A stretch of 64,000 nt of DNA from Streptomyces lydicus (GTDB lineage Bacteria; Actinomycetota; Actinomycetes; Streptomycetales; Streptomycetaceae), in assembly GCF_001729485.1 (NCBI RefSeq), contig NZ_CP017157.1, positions 7,626,001-7,690,000 of the forward strand. The letters are read 5' to 3'. The notes under the pieces are model-generated. The model saw only the letters and a list, made by a program, of their open reading frames with translations, did no database searches and had not been told where the DNA came from. Shown piece after piece: positions 39,586-48,889 of the stretch. The position numbers and the translations under genes are program-made. The stretch's first letter is position 1; each line of letters opens with the position of its first letter.

Positions 39586-39617
39586 GTACGGCCCGGGACG
39601 GTGGTCCCGGGCCGTAC
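39586..39617. terminator. Stem-loop downstream of the small TM-protein gene
   Basis: Perfect 14-bp arms (39586-39599 and 39604-39617) with loop GGTG, 40 bases beyond the stop of the minus-strand gene that ends at 39658. A likely terminator. Confidence 0.8.
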
Positions 39618-39657
39618 GGTGCGCGTGCGGGCCGCCGCGGCGCCGGCGGCGGGTGAA

Positions 39658-39837
39658 TCAGGCGCCGTGCGCGCGGGGCTCCGGGCCGGCCGCTTCGGCG
39701 CCGGCGAGCACGGCGTCCACGGCGGCGTCCTCCTTGGCCTTGTTCGCACCGCCCTGGCTCTTGACGATCGTCACGATCAGGCAGGTGAAGGCGACGGCCA
39801 TCACCACGGGCGGGAGAAGGGCTGCGACGTAGTCCAC
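39658..39837 (-). CDS. Small single-span membrane protein (59 aa)
   Basis: A 59-residue protein with one strong TM helix (YVAALLPPVVMAVAFTCLIVTIV, residues about 3-25) followed by a Lys/Ala/Glu-rich cytoplasmic tail. The GTG at 39837 has a near-perfect Shine-Dalgarno sequence (AAGGAGG) at normal spacing, which is the main support. Such small proteins are conserved next to this blaI-lsr2 locus in Streptomyces; their role is unknown. Confidence 0.75.
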   Translation of the reverse strand: MDYVAALLPPVVMAVAFTCLIVTIVKSQGGANKAKEDAAVDAVLAGAEAAGPEPRAHGA

Positions 39838-39899
39838 GGCGGACGGCCTCCTTGTAGGCGTGCGGAGCCTTCGGCGTTCCCAGCAAGGGTACGCAGCGT

Positions 39900-40511
39900 T
39901 CAGGCGGTGCGGCTCTCGGGGGGCGGGGCCGGCTTGCGGCGCGGCGGGAACACCTCGCCGGGCGTGGGGATCGGCCGGTCGGGCCGGGGGGACTTGGGCG
40001 CCGGCTCCCGCTTGGGTTGCGGGGCGGGCGGCGGCTGCTTCTCCGGGTCCCGTTCCCGGCCGCCGCGGGCCGCTGAGCGGCCGCCTGGCAGCGCCCGGAG
40101 CCGGACCCGTACGGATTGTTCGGCCAGCCGCTCGCAGTGCCGCAGGAGGGCGCTGCGGCGTTCGTGCTCGGCCGCCCCGACCTGCCGGGTGCGCAGGGAA
40201 CGCAGGGCCGCGAGGTCGTCGGGGCCGGGGACGTATCCGGCCCCGAGTGCCTCCTTCAGCTGCGCGAGGTAGCCGGCGGCCGAGCCGGGGAGGGCTTCGC
40301 GGTAGCGGGCGAGGTCGGCGAGGAGGAAGGCGCGCAGCCGGCCGCCTTCGCGGGCCGCCTCGTCGACGGCCTCGGCCAGCCGGAGGTATTCCTGGATGTC
40401 CTGCGACCACTCCGGGCCGAGGACGGCGAGCGGGGCGGAGCGGTCCGCCGTCTGGAGGGCATGGGCGAGGGCGCGACGGAGCACACGCAACTCATCGGCG
40501 CTGAACGCCAT
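39900..40511 (-). CDS. Conserved actinobacterial hypothetical protein
   Basis: A predicted 203-residue helical protein (MAFSADELRVLRRALAHALQ, then LRLAEAVDEAAREGGRLRAFLLADLARYREALPGSAAGYLAQLKEAL and YVPGPDDLAALRSLR) with a Pro/Arg/Lys-rich tail (RKPAPPPESRTA). No catalytic motif is seen. The ATG at 40511 is preferred on conservation grounds; starts 30 bases upstream (MPMPN) are possible, and neither has a clear ribosome site. It is a common Streptomyces gene next to coaX. Its function is unknown. Confidence 0.7.
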   Translation of the reverse strand: MAFSADELRVLRRALAHALQTADRSAPLAVLGPEWSQDIQEYLRLAEAVDEAAREGGRLRAFLLADLARYREALPGSAAGYLAQLKEALGAGYVPGPDDLAALRSLRTRQVGAAEHERRSALLRHCERLAEQSVRVRLRALPGGRSAARGGRERDPEKQPPPAPQPKREPAPKSPRPDRPIPTPGEVFPPRRKPAPPPESRTA

Positions 40512-40634
40512 GCCGCCGCGGGTTCCGTTTGGCATTGGCATGTGGCGACTTTACGACCGTTTCCGACAAAAGCCGCTTAATTCGTGAATGCTGGCGCGGC
40601 AGCGAGCCGCGCCGGCGCCCGCCCGGCGGTCCGG

Positions 40635-41432
40635 CTACGAGCGGGCGACGTTGCGCTCGTAGACCAGCCGCAGTCCGATGAGGGTGAGCCAGGGCTCGTG
40701 CGCGTCGATCACCGAGGACTCGCCGAGCACCATGGGCGCGAGCCCGCCGGTGGCGATCACGGTCACCTCGTCCGGCTCCTCGGCCAGTTCCTTGGCCATC
40801 CGCTGGACCACGCCGTCCACCTGGCCGGCGAAGCCGTAGAGGATGCCGGACTGCATCGCCTCGACGGTGTTCTTGCCGATGACGCTGCGCGGCCGGGCCA
40901 GTTCGATCTTGCGGAGCTGGGCGCCCTTGACGCCCAGGGCGTCCACCGAGATCTCGATGCCCGGCGCGATGACGCCGCCGACGTATTCGCCGCGCGCGCT
41001 GACCGCGTCGAACGTGGTGGCCGTGCCGAAGTCGACGACGACCGCGGGACCGCCGTAGAGCTCGACGGCCGCCAGGGCGTTGATGATCCGGTCGGCGCCG
41101 ACCTCCTTGGGGTTGTCCATCAGGATCGGCACGCCCGTCTTGACGCCGGGCTCCACCAGGACGGCGGGCACGTCGCCGTAGTAGCGGCGGGTGACCTCGC
41201 GCAGCTCGTGCAGGACGGACGGCACGGTCGAGCAGATGGCGATGCCCTCGATGCCGTCGCCCAGGTCGTCGCCGAGCAGCGGGTGCATGCCCATCAGGCC
41301 CTGCAGGAGCACGGCGAGCTCGTCGGCGGTGCGGCGGGCGTCGGTGGAGATCCGCCAGTGCTCGACGATCTCCTCACCGTCGAACAGGCCGAGGACGGTG
41401 TGGGTGTTGCCCACGTCGATGGTCAGCAGCAT
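40635..41432 (-). CDS. coaX: Type III pantothenate kinase
   Basis: CoaX phosphorylates pantothenate, the first committed step to CoA. The 265-residue ASKHA-fold product has the P-loop MLLTIDVGNTHTVLGLFDG, GADRIINALAAVELYG, VVVDFGTATTFDAVS and VIATGGLAPMV. Type III kinases are not inhibited by CoA. It starts 5 bases after the nadC stop and so ends the operon DUF2520-panC-nadB-nadC-coaX, which groups pantothenate and NAD synthesis. Confidence 0.97.
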   Translation of the reverse strand: MLLTIDVGNTHTVLGLFDGEEIVEHWRISTDARRTADELAVLLQGLMGMHPLLGDDLGDGIEGIAICSTVPSVLHELREVTRRYYGDVPAVLVEPGVKTGVPILMDNPKEVGADRIINALAAVELYGGPAVVVDFGTATTFDAVSARGEYVGGVIAPGIEISVDALGVKGAQLRKIELARPRSVIGKNTVEAMQSGILYGFAGQVDGVVQRMAKELAEEPDEVTVIATGGLAPMVLGESSVIDAHEPWLTLIGLRLVYERNVARS

Positions 41433-41437
41433 GGCGG

Positions 41438-42502
41438 TCAGCCGTCCTCACGCACGTCGGCCTCGGGGGAGCCCGCCCCGCGGCCGTCGTCCTCGCGCAG
41501 GTCGAGGCCGATGTCGAGGATCGGGGAGGAGTGCGTCAGCGCACCCACCGCCAGGTAGTCCACACCGGTCTCGGCGTACGTCCGGGCGTTGGCGAGGGTG
41601 AGGCGGCCCGACGACTCCAGCATCGCGCGCCCGGCGACCAGTTCCACGGCCTCGCGGGTCTGCTCCGGGGTGAAGTTGTCCAGCAGGATGAGGTCGGCGC
41701 CCTCGGCGAGGATCGGGGGGATCTGGTCGAGCCGGTCGACCTCCACCTCGATGGCCAGGCCGGGGAACTCGTCGCGCACGGCGGTGAACGCCTCGGCGAC
41801 GCCGCCCGCCGCGACCACGTGGTTGTCCTTGATCAGTGCCGCGTCCGACAGCGACATCCGGTGGTTGACGCCGCCGCCGCAGCGCACCGCGAACTTCTCC
41901 AGGGCGCGCAGTCCGGGCGTCGTCTTACGGGTGTCGCGGACCCTGGCCTTCGTGCCCTCCAGGACGTCCGCCCAGGCCCGGGTCGTGGTCGCGATGCCGG
42001 ACAGCCGGCACAGCAGGTTCAGCGCGCTGCGCTCGGCGGTGAGCAGATCGCGGGTGCGGGTGGTGACGCTCAGCAGTTTGGTGCCGGCCTCGACCCGGTC
42101 GCCGTCCTCGACGTGCCGCTCGACCGCGAACTCGTCGGTGCACACGATGGACAGCACCGCCTCGGCGATCCGCAGCCCGGCGACCGTACCGGCCTCGCGG
42201 GCCGTGAAGTCGCCGGTGGCCACCGCGTCCTCGGGGATGGTCGCCACGGTCGTGACGTCCACTCCCTGGTCGAGGTCCTCCTCGACGGCGAGGTGCGCGA
42301 TGTCCTCGACCTGGACGGGGTCGAGTCCGGCGTTCACCAGGAGCGCCGCCAGGTCGGGGTCGAGCCCGCAGGTCAGCGGGTCGATCTCGTACGCGTCGTC
42401 GTCGCCGGCGCAGCCGCAGGCATCGCCGCAGCCTCCGGCGGGGGCGCCGCCACCGGGTCCGCCGATCTGGAGGAGGGGGAGGTCGTCGGGGATGCTGCTC
42501 AC
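41438..42502 (-). CDS. nadC: Nicotinate-nucleotide pyrophosphorylase (carboxylating)
   Basis: NadC converts quinolinate and PRPP to nicotinate mononucleotide. The 354-residue product contains VEEDLDQGVDVTT, ARVRDTRKTTPGLRALEKFAVRCGGGVNHR and LSDAALIKDNH, with the catalytic Lys and Arg residues of the family. The first 50 residues are an actinobacterial extension with clustered Cys/Gly (GGCGDACGCAGDD) of unknown purpose, possibly metal-binding. The GTG at 42502 has GGAG upstream. It lies 53 bases after nadB. Confidence 0.96.
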   Translation of the reverse strand: MSSIPDDLPLLQIGGPGGGAPAGGCGDACGCAGDDDAYEIDPLTCGLDPDLAALLVNAGLDPVQVEDIAHLAVEEDLDQGVDVTTVATIPEDAVATGDFTAREAGTVAGLRIAEAVLSIVCTDEFAVERHVEDGDRVEAGTKLLSVTTRTRDLLTAERSALNLLCRLSGIATTTRAWADVLEGTKARVRDTRKTTPGLRALEKFAVRCGGGVNHRMSLSDAALIKDNHVVAAGGVAEAFTAVRDEFPGLAIEVEVDRLDQIPPILAEGADLILLDNFTPEQTREAVELVAGRAMLESSGRLTLANARTYAETGVDYLAVGALTHSSPILDIGLDLREDDGRGAGSPEADVREDG

Positions 42503-42555
42503 GGGATGGGCTCCGTATCCGGGGTCAGGGGTGGTCGGTGGTCGGTCGGGCGGGG

Positions 42556-44319
42556 TCACGGGGCGACGGCCGGCGGGAAGCCGGCGGTCGCCGTCGTGCG
42601 GAGGGTCAGCGCGCGGGCCGCGTCCAGGGTGATGCGGAAGTGCCGCTGCCAGGAGGCATCGTCCCGGTCCGGGTGGTCCTCGCGCCAATGGCAGCCGCGG
42701 GTCTCCTCGCGGCGCCGGGCCGCGGCGACCAGTACCCGGGCCACGCACAGCAGGTTGGTGGCCTCCCACGCCTCCACGCCGGGCTCGGGGGCCTTGTGTG
42801 CGGCTCCCGGGGTGTTCGCCGTGGACGCCTCGGTGGCCTCGCGGTGGAGGCGGTCGAGTTCGGCGGCGGCGCGGGCGAGGCTGTCGGCGCTGCGCAGTAC
42901 GCCGGCGCCGGCGGCCATGATCCGCTGTACGGCCGTGCGGGTCTCGGGGGCGAGGAGCGGGAGGGTCGCGCGGGGCGCCGCGGGGCGGGCGGCGGCCGGG
43001 GTGCGCGGCGCGGGGTTCTCGACGATGTCCGCGGCGATCCGCTCGGCGAAGACCAGGCCCTCCAGGAGGGAGTTGGAGGCGAGGCGGTTGGCGCCGTGGA
43101 CGCCGGTGCAGGCGACCTCGCCGCAGGCGTAGAGGCCGGGGACGGTGGTGCGGCCGTGCAGGTCGGTGCGGACGCCGCCGGAGGCGTAGTGCGCGGCCGG
43201 CGCGACGGGTATCGGCTCGGTGACCGGGTCGATGTGGTGGGCGCGGCAGGCGGCGAGGATGGTCGGGAAGCGGGTCTCCCACATGGCGGCGCCGAAGTGC
43301 CGGCCGTCCAAGTACATGTGCTCGACGCCCTGTTCGAGCGACCGGCGCAGGATCGCCTTGGCGACGATGTCCCGCGGCGCCAGTTCGGCGAGCTCGTGCT
43401 GCCCGACCATGAAGCGGACGCCGTCGGCGTCGACGAGATGCGCGCCCTCGCCCCGTACGGCCTCGGAGATCAGCGGCTGCTGGCCCTCCGCGTCCGGGCC
43501 GAGATACAGAACGGTGGGGTGGAACTGCACGAATTCGAGGTCGGAGACCTCGGCGCCGGCGCGCAGGGCCAGCGCCACTCCGTCGCCGGTGGAGACCGCC
43601 GGGTTGGTGGTCGCGGAGAAGACCTGGCCCATGCCTCCGGTGGCGAGGACCACGGCCGGGGCGTGCACGGCGCCGACGCCGTCGTGCTGGCCCTCGCCCA
43701 TGACGTGCAGGGTGACGCCGGAGGTGCGGCCGTCGGCGTCCGTGAGCAGGTCCAGGACGAGCGCGTTCTCGATGGTGCGCAGGCCGGCGTCGCGGACCGC
43801 CTCGACCAGCGCGCGGGAGATCTCCGCGCCGGTGGCGTCGCCGCCGGCGTGCGCGATGCGGCGGCGGTGGTGGCCGCCCTCACGGGTGAGCGCTATCTCC
43901 TCGCCGCCCGGCGCGGTGTCGAAGCGCGCGCCGGTCGCGATCAGCCGGTGGACGGCTGCCGGGCCCTCGGTGACCAGGGTCCGTACGGCGTCCTCGTCGC
44001 ACAGGCCGGCGCCGGCGACGAGGGTGTCGGCCAGATGCTGCTCCGGGGAATCGCCCTCGCCCAGGGCCGCGGCGATACCGCCCTGCGCCCATCGGGTGGA
44101 GCCGTCGTCCAGGCGGGCCTTGGTGACGACGACGGTCCGGCGGCCGGCGGCGGCGCAGCGCAGCGCGGCGGTCAGTCCGGCCACACCGGAGCCCACGACG
44201 ACCACGTCCGCCTCGATGGACCAGCCGGGCTCGGGGGCGTTCAGGCGTATCCGGCTGCCCGGGGCGGGGCCGGGGCCGCTGTCCGTCGCGGGGGCAGGGC
44301 CTGTTCCGGTTGCGGTCAT
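42556..44319 (-). CDS. nadB: L-aspartate oxidase
   Basis: NadB oxidises L-aspartate to iminoaspartate for quinolinate synthesis. The 587-residue flavoprotein has the FAD loop [19 protein letters not shown], the flavinylation/active-site region [25 protein letters not shown] and [28 protein letters not shown]. The ATG overlaps the panC stop by four bases (ATGA), showing tight coupling. The partner quinolinate synthase gene nadA is not in this window. Confidence 0.97.
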   Translation of the reverse strand: MTATGTGPAPATDSGPGPAPGSRIRLNAPEPGWSIEADVVVVGSGVAGLTAALRCAAAGRRTVVVTKARLDDGSTRWAQGGIAAALGEGDSPEQHLADTLVAGAGLCDEDAVRTLVTEGPAAVHRLIATGARFDTAPGGEEIALTREGGHHRRRIAHAGGDATGAEISRALVEAVRDAGLRTIENALVLDLLTDADGRTSGVTLHVMGEGQHDGVGAVHAPAVVLATGGMGQVFSATTNPAVSTGDGVALALRAGAEVSDLEFVQFHPTVLYLGPDAEGQQPLISEAVRGEGAHLVDADGVRFMVGQHELAELAPRDIVAKAILRRSLEQGVEHMYLDGRHFGAAMWETRFPTILAACRAHHIDPVTEPIPVAPAAHYASGGVRTDLHGRTTVPGLYACGEVACTGVHGANRLASNSLLEGLVFAERIAADIVENPAPRTPAAARPAAPRATLPLLAPETRTAVQRIMAAGAGVLRSADSLARAAAELDRLHREATEASTANTPGAAHKAPEPGVEAWEATNLLCVARVLVAAARRREETRGCHWREDHPDRDDASWQRHFRITLDAARALTLRTTATAGFPPAVAP

Positions 44320-45542
44320 CGGGTCGCTCCCAGGGTGCCGTGGGGGGTGGTGGGCGGTGTGCCGGGTGCTGCGGAGGTGCCGGTGGCGGCGTGGTGCGCC
44401 GCGGTGCCGCCCGTGCCGGCGGTGGCCTGCCGGGCGGGTGTGGTGTCCGGGCGGGGCGAGACGAACGTGAGCCGGATGTTGTCGATCAGGCGGGTGGTGC
44501 CGACCTTGGCGGCGACCGCGAGGACCGCCTCGCCCTCGTAGTCGTCGGGGACCTCGGTGAAGTCGGACGGGTCGACCAGCGCCAGGTAGTCGAGGAGCAG
44601 CGGCGGCTCCAGCCGGGCGGCGTCGTCGAGGACCGCGCGGGCCGCGGCGCGCGCCACGGACGGGCCCTGGAGGGGGCTCGCGGCGGCGTGCGCGACGGCG
44701 TGGGCGTCGGCGGCGGCCCGGTCCTCGCCGAGGGCGGCCAGTGCCGCGGCGCGGTCCTGGGCCGGGTGGGCGGTGGAGACCGCCCGGGCGTGCAGCGCCT
44801 CCTCGGCGGTGAGCCGGTCGCGGGCGGCGAAGAGGGCCGCGGAGAGGGACAGGGCGGTGCGCCGCTCCGGGAGGGACAGGTAGCGGTTGCGGCTGGAGAG
44901 GGCGAGGCCGTCGTCCTCGCGCACCGTGGGGACGCCGACGATCTCCACGGGGAAATTCAGGTCGGCGGCCATCCGCGTGATGAGGGCCAGTTGCTGGGCG
45001 TCCTTCTGTCCGAAGAGCGCCACGTCCGGTCCGGTCAGGTGCAGCAGCTTGGCGACGACGGTCAGCACGCCGTCGAAGTGGCCGGGGCGGCTGGCGCCCT
45101 CCAGGAGCGTGCCCATGGGGCCCGCGGCGATGCGGACCTGTGGGCGGCCGCCGGGGTAGACCTCGTCGACGGACGGCGCGAAAACGGCGTCGGCGCCGGC
45201 CGCGGCGGCCAGTTCGACGTCCTCGTCCAGGGTCCGCGGGTACCGGTCCAGGTCCTCGCCGGCGCCGAACTGCAGCGGGTTGACGAAGACGGTGACGACG
45301 ACCTGGCCTTCCGGCCCGACCCGGTGGCGGGCGGCCCGGACCAGGGAGGCGTGGCCCTCGTGCAGTGCCCCCATGGTCATGACGACGGCGCGCGCGCCAC
45401 TACGGCGCGGCAGGTCGCGGAGCGCGGCGGCGGTGTGGAGCAGGCGGGCCGCGGGGCCCGCGGACGGCCGGGAGGAGCGCTCGGGGGACGGCTGCGAGGA
45501 CGGCTCGGGGGACGGCTGCGGGCTCGTGGGCGAGGAGGTCAT
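44316..45542 (-). CDS. panC: Pantothenate synthetase
   Basis: PanC ligates pantoate and beta-alanine with ATP. The 408-residue product has [53 protein letters not shown] and [11 protein letters not shown]. It is longer than usual (about 300) because of an N-terminal Ser/Pro segment and a C-terminal Ala/Thr-rich tail of about 40 residues. Four-base overlaps tie it to the genes on both sides. Confidence 0.95.
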   Translation of the reverse strand: MTSSPTSPQPSPEPSSQPSPERSSRPSAGPAARLLHTAAALRDLPRRSGARAVVMTMGALHEGHASLVRAARHRVGPEGQVVVTVFVNPLQFGAGEDLDRYPRTLDEDVELAAAAGADAVFAPSVDEVYPGGRPQVRIAAGPMGTLLEGASRPGHFDGVLTVVAKLLHLTGPDVALFGQKDAQQLALITRMAADLNFPVEIVGVPTVREDDGLALSSRNRYLSLPERRTALSLSAALFAARDRLTAEEALHARAVSTAHPAQDRAAALAALGEDRAAADAHAVAHAAASPLQGPSVARAAARAVLDDAARLEPPLLLDYLALVDPSDFTEVPDDYEGEAVLAVAAKVGTTRLIDNIRLTFVSPRPDTTPARQATAGTGGTAAHHAATGTSAAPGTPPTTPHGTLGATR

Positions 45543-46747
45543 CGGTCGCCTCCTTCGGGGCCGTGGTGGGGGGTGTCGGGGCCGTGGTCGGGGCCGTGGT
45601 CGGAGCCGTCGGGGTCGTGGTCGCGGCCGTTGGGCTCGTTGGGCTCGTTGGGCTCGTTGGGCTCGTTGGGCTCGTTGGGCTCGTTGGGCTCGTTGGGCTC
45701 GTTGGGCTCGTTGGGCTCGTTGGGATTGTCGGCGCGTCCGGGGCCGTCGGGTGTGCGGGGGCCGTTGCCGGGGGCGTCCGGTCCGGTGCCGGGGGCGGCG
45801 GGGCCCGGGGCGGGACGAGCGGTGGGGCGGGCCGCGGGGCCGTCGCCCGCGTCGGCGAGCACGCCGAGCAGGTCCTCGGCCAGTTCCGGCTTGAGCAGAC
45901 CGTGGGCCAGCGCCCGGTCCGCCGTCGTACGGGCCATCGCGAGGTACCCCGCGACGCTCTGCGGCGAGTGCCGGCGCAGCTCCGCGACGTGCGCGGCGAC
46001 GGTGCCGGCGTCCCCGCGGGCGACCGGCCCGGTCAGCGCGGCGTCGCCGGACCGCAGCGCGTTGTCCAGCGCCGCGCCCAGCAGCGGGCCCAGCATCCGG
46101 TCCGGGGCCCGCACGCCCGCGTCGGCCAGCAGCTCCATCGACTGGGCGACGAGGGTGACCAGGTGGTTCGCGCCGATCGCGAGCGCCGCGTGGTAGAGCG
46201 GACGGGCGGATTCCGCGATCCACTCGGGCTCCCCGCCCATCTCGATGACCAGCGCCTCGGCGGCCATCCGCAGCTCCTCGGGCGCGGTGACCCCGAAGGA
46301 GCAGCCGGCCAGCCGCTGCACGTCCACGGAGGTGCCGGTGAACGTCATGGCCGGGTGCAGGGCGAGCGGCAACCCGCCGGCCCGGGTCGCCGGGTCCAGC
46401 ACGGCGGTGCCGTAGCGCCCGGAGGTGTGCACGAGCAGCTGGCCCGGCCGTACGGCGCCGGTTTCGGCGAGCCCGGTCACCAGGTCGGCGAGCGCGTCGT
46501 CGGGAACGGTCAGCAGGACCAGGTCAGCGCGGGCGAGCACCTCGGCGGGGGTGACCAGCGGGACGTCGGGGAGCAGTGCGGCGGCGCGCCGTACGGAGGC
46601 GTCGGAGACTCCCGACACCGCGACCGGGCGGTGCCCCGCGAGCTGCAGCGCGGCGGCCAGGGCGGGCCCGACACGGCCTGCGCCGACCACTCCGACGGTC
46701 AGCCGGGCGGGGCGGTCCTGGGCCTCGAGGGGTGGGGTTGGATTCAC
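45539..46747 (-). CDS. Rossmann/DUF2520 oxidoreductase with (Asn-Glu-Pro) repeat tail
   Basis: A 402-residue NAD(P)-binding protein of the COG5495/DUF2520 type. The dinucleotide loop is [23 protein letters not shown], followed by [13 protein letters not shown] and [14 protein letters not shown] helical DUF2520 part contains [24 protein letters not shown]. The last 80 residues are low complexity and include ten perfect Asn-Glu-Pro triplets. It is coupled to panC by a 4-base overlap, so a role as a ketopantoate reductase-like step before PanC is attractive, though not proven. The GTG at 46747 has GGAAGG upstream. Confidence 0.85.
   Translation of the reverse strand: MNPTPPLEAQDRPARLTVGVVGAGRVGPALAAALQLAGHRPVAVSGVSDASVRRAAALLPDVPLVTPAEVLARADLVLLTVPDDALADLVTGLAETGAVRPGQLLVHTSGRYGTAVLDPATRAGGLPLALHPAMTFTGTSVDVQRLAGCSFGVTAPEELRMAAEALVIEMGGEPEWIAESARPLYHAALAIGANHLVTLVAQSMELLADAGVRAPDRMLGPLLGAALDNALRSGDAALTGPVARGDAGTVAAHVAELRRHSPQSVAGYLAMARTTADRALAHGLLKPELAEDLLGVLADAGDGPAARPTARPAPGPAAPGTGPDAPGNGPRTPDGPGRADNPNEPNEPNEPNEPNEPNEPNEPNEPNEPNEPNGRDHDPDGSDHGPDHGPDTPHHGPEGGDR
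45629..45727. repeat. 9-bp tandem repeat (10 perfect copies) coding Asn-Glu-Pro
   Basis: GTTGGGCTC is repeated ten times without change from 45629 to 45718, followed by one variant (GTTGGGATT). It is in frame in the DUF2520 gene and encodes a (Asn-Glu-Pro)10 tail. Identical copies indicate recent slippage, so copy number probably varies between strains. Confidence 0.98.
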
Positions 46748-46994
46748 GCGGCGATGGCCTTCCGTTCCAGTCCGCGGGGGGTACCGGACGATTCCTCGCC
46801 ATGCTACGCGAGTGTTTCCGGCGGACTTCAGAGCTGTGCGGAGGGTGAGACATGGGTCTCTCACGAGAGTTATCCACAGGGGTCGCGGGGCGACGCGGGA
46901 CGGGGCGATGATCGGTGCGACGGCGCGGGGCGGACGCGGACGGGATCGCGGCGCGAAGCGCGGAGAAAAGACCAGGCAGGGGGCTGTGAGGACG

Positions 46995-48371
46995 ATGAGC
47001 ACAACGGGGGACGGCGTGCCGGGCGGGAAGCCGGAGACGACAGTGGCGCAGGCGGAGACCGTGACAGCGGAGACCGTGACAACGGGGGCGGCGGACGGCT
47101 CGGACAGCTCGGGGGGCGCGGTGGACGGTTCGGTGGACGCGGTGGAGGCGGGCGGCACGGTGGATTCGGTGGACGCGGGCGGCACGGTGGGGGCGGGCGG
47201 TTTGGCGCCGGTCGGGCGGTCCCGGATGCTCGCGGCGATCCGCGGCTCGCGCCGGGTCCTGGCGGGCGGCGTGCCCGTCGAGACGGTCCGCGAGCGGCTG
47301 GCCCGGCTGGCGGACGACGCTCCCGGCGCGTACGACCTGGACGACTGGACGGACCTCTACGGCAACGACGACGGCATAGTCGGCGAGCTGGAGCGCCGGA
47401 CCGCGGAAGTCCTGGGCACCGAGGCCGCCGCGTTCTTCCCGACCGGCACGATGGCCCAGCAGGTGGCCTTGCGGTGCTGGGCGGGGCGGACGGGCAACCC
47501 GACCGTGGCCGGCCACCCGCTGTCCCACCTGGAGGTCCACGAGCGCGATGCCTATGCGGTGGTCAGCGGACTGCGCATGGTGCATCCGACGCAGGCGCCG
47601 CGGCTGCCGACCGCCGACGAGATCCACGACCTGCAGGAGCCGTTCGGCACCCTCGCGCTCGAACTGCCGCTGCGGGACGCCGGGTTCGTCCTACCTGACT
47701 GGGACGAGCTGACCGCGGTGGTGGCGGCGGCCCGGGACCGGGACGCGGTGGTGCACTTCGACGGTGCCCGCCTGTGGGAGTGCGGCCCGCACTTCGGGCG
47801 CCCGCTGACGGAGATCGCCGCTCTCGCGGACAGCGTGTACGTGTCCTACTACAAGTCCCTGGACGGCATATCGGGCGCCGCCCTCGCCGGTCCCGAGGAC
47901 TTCGTGGCGGAGGCGCGGGCCTGGCGGCACCGGTACGGCGGCCAGCTGTTCCAGCAGTGGCCGGCCGCGCTGGCCGCCCTGGCGGGCCTGGACCGTGAGC
48001 TGCCGCGCCTGCCCGGGTACGTCGCCCACGCGAAGGTCGTCGCCCGGGCGCTGGGCGAGGGTCTGGCGGACGCCGCCGTGCCGTGGTTCAGGGTGCATCC
48101 GGAGGTCCCGCACACCCATCAGTTCCAGGTGTGGCTGCCCCATCCGCCGGCGGTTCTGAACGAGGCCGTCGTCCGGCAGGCGGAGGAGACGGGAACGACG
48201 CTGTTCCGCAAGTGGTTCGAGGCGGACCTGGGCGGGCCGCCCGGGGTGGCTCTGACGGAGGTGACGGTCGCCGCCTCCGCCATGGACTGGACCGCCGCGG
48301 AGGTGCGCTCGGCAGTCGCGGAGTTCCTGGGCTACGTGGAAGGGGTTCGTGCGGGGGTGAAGCGGGAGTGA
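46995..48371 (+). CDS. Threonine aldolase/beta-eliminating lyase family PLP enzyme
   Basis: A 458-residue fold-type I PLP enzyme. The catalytic part runs from about residue 75: DLDDWTDLYGNDDGIVGELERRTAEVLG, AAAFFPTGTMAQQVALR, VVHFDGARLWECGPHFG, and the PLP-lysine segment YVSYYKSLDGISGAALAG. This is the pattern of low-specificity L-threonine aldolases. The first 75 residues are a Gly/Thr/Val/Asp-rich repetitive leader, unusual for the family; a start nearer residue 70 cannot be excluded. The ATG at 46995 has AGG only weakly placed. The 3' end is followed by TGA-bearing repeats. Confidence 0.85.
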   Translation: MSTTGDGVPGGKPETTVAQAETVTAETVTTGAADGSDSSGGAVDGSVDAVEAGGTVDSVDAGGTVGAGGLAPVGRSRMLAAIRGSRRVLAGGVPVETVRERLARLADDAPGAYDLDDWTDLYGNDDGIVGELERRTAEVLGTEAAAFFPTGTMAQQVALRCWAGRTGNPTVAGHPLSHLEVHERDAYAVVSGLRMVHPTQAPRLPTADEIHDLQEPFGTLALELPLRDAGFVLPDWDELTAVVAAARDRDAVVHFDGARLWECGPHFGRPLTEIAALADSVYVSYYKSLDGISGAALAGPEDFVAEARAWRHRYGGQLFQQWPAALAALAGLDRELPRLPGYVAHAKVVARALGEGLADAAVPWFRVHPEVPHTHQFQVWLPHPPAVLNEAVVRQAEETGTTLFRKWFEADLGGPPGVALTEVTVAASAMDWTAAEVRSAVAEFLGYVEGVRAGVKRE

Positions 48372-48376
48372 AACGG

Positions 48377-48421
48377 GGCTGACGTGCGGCGCGGCTGACG
48401 TGGTGTTCCGTGGCTGACGTG
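48377..48421. repeat. Three-copy GGCTGACGTG repeat after the aldolase-like gene
   Basis: GGCTGACGTG occurs at 48377, 48393 and 48412 (spacings 16 and 19), directly after the gene stop at 48371. Each copy contains TGA. Confidence 0.7.
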
Positions 48422-48573
48422 GTCGGAGTTGTGCGGTGGGCCGCGGCTTGTCTGAGGTGCGGCCGTGACGGAAGAACCAAAGGGAGGGGGAGTAAAGGGA
48501 GGGGGGAGTACGGGCTCGCAAGGGCGGAGACCTGCTCGGGGTCAGGGCCCTGGGTCAGGGCTCGGGCTCTGGG

Positions 48574-48789
48574 TCAGGGCTTGGTGGGCTCGGCGTGGTG
48601 GTGCAGGGGGGCGGTGCGTACGACCGGGGCGGTGCGCGGTGCCGGCTCCGGGACGGCGGTGCGGGAGCGGCGCCACCGGAGGAGGTCGCGGAGCGTGCGG
48701 AAGGTGTGGGCGCCGGGGGCGGGCGGAGCGGATTCGGCCCGTCGGGCGGCGCGGTAGGTGTCGAGGAGGTGCTGCTGAGTGGCGTTCAT
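48574..48789 (-). CDS. Small conserved Streptomyces protein (71 aa) divergent from the ArsR gene
   Basis: A 71-residue protein beginning MNATQQHLLDTYRAARR, followed by a Pro/Ala spacer, HTFRTLRDLLRWRR and a disordered tail. Short proteins with this N-terminus are common beside DUF5937/ArsR regulators in Streptomyces. The start at 48789 is chosen because conservation begins at MNATQQH. A perfect palindrome lies 39 bases upstream, so the ArsR-type neighbour probably regulates it. Its function is unknown. Confidence 0.65.
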   Translation of the reverse strand: MNATQQHLLDTYRAARRAESAPPAPGAHTFRTLRDLLRWRRSRTAVPEPAPRTAPVVRTAPLHHHAEPTKP

Positions 48790-48827
48790 GGGTGCCACTG
48801 TGCGGCGGTCCGACGACGTGGGGCGCA

Positions 48828-48852
48828 TCGATTGACGGGAGCCGTCAATCGA
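48828..48852. promoter_or_regulatory. Perfect palindrome in the divergent ArsR promoter
   Basis: Arms TCGATTGACGG (48828-48838) and CCGTCAATCGA (48842-48852) flank the centre GAG. It is located 38 bases before the ArsR-type gene and 39 bases before the divergent small gene, the ideal place for an operator bound by the ArsR-type protein. Confidence 0.8.
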
Positions 48853-48889
48853 CGGCCGAGCGGGTCACGAGGTCGCGCATGATGGGCTC

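Noticed and set aside
45563..45900. Leu-Val-Gly or Gln-Arg-Ala repeat proteins in other frames over the 9-bp array
   Set aside because: A 9-base repeat is open in all frames; only the (Asn-Glu-Pro) frame continues a conserved domain coupled to panC.
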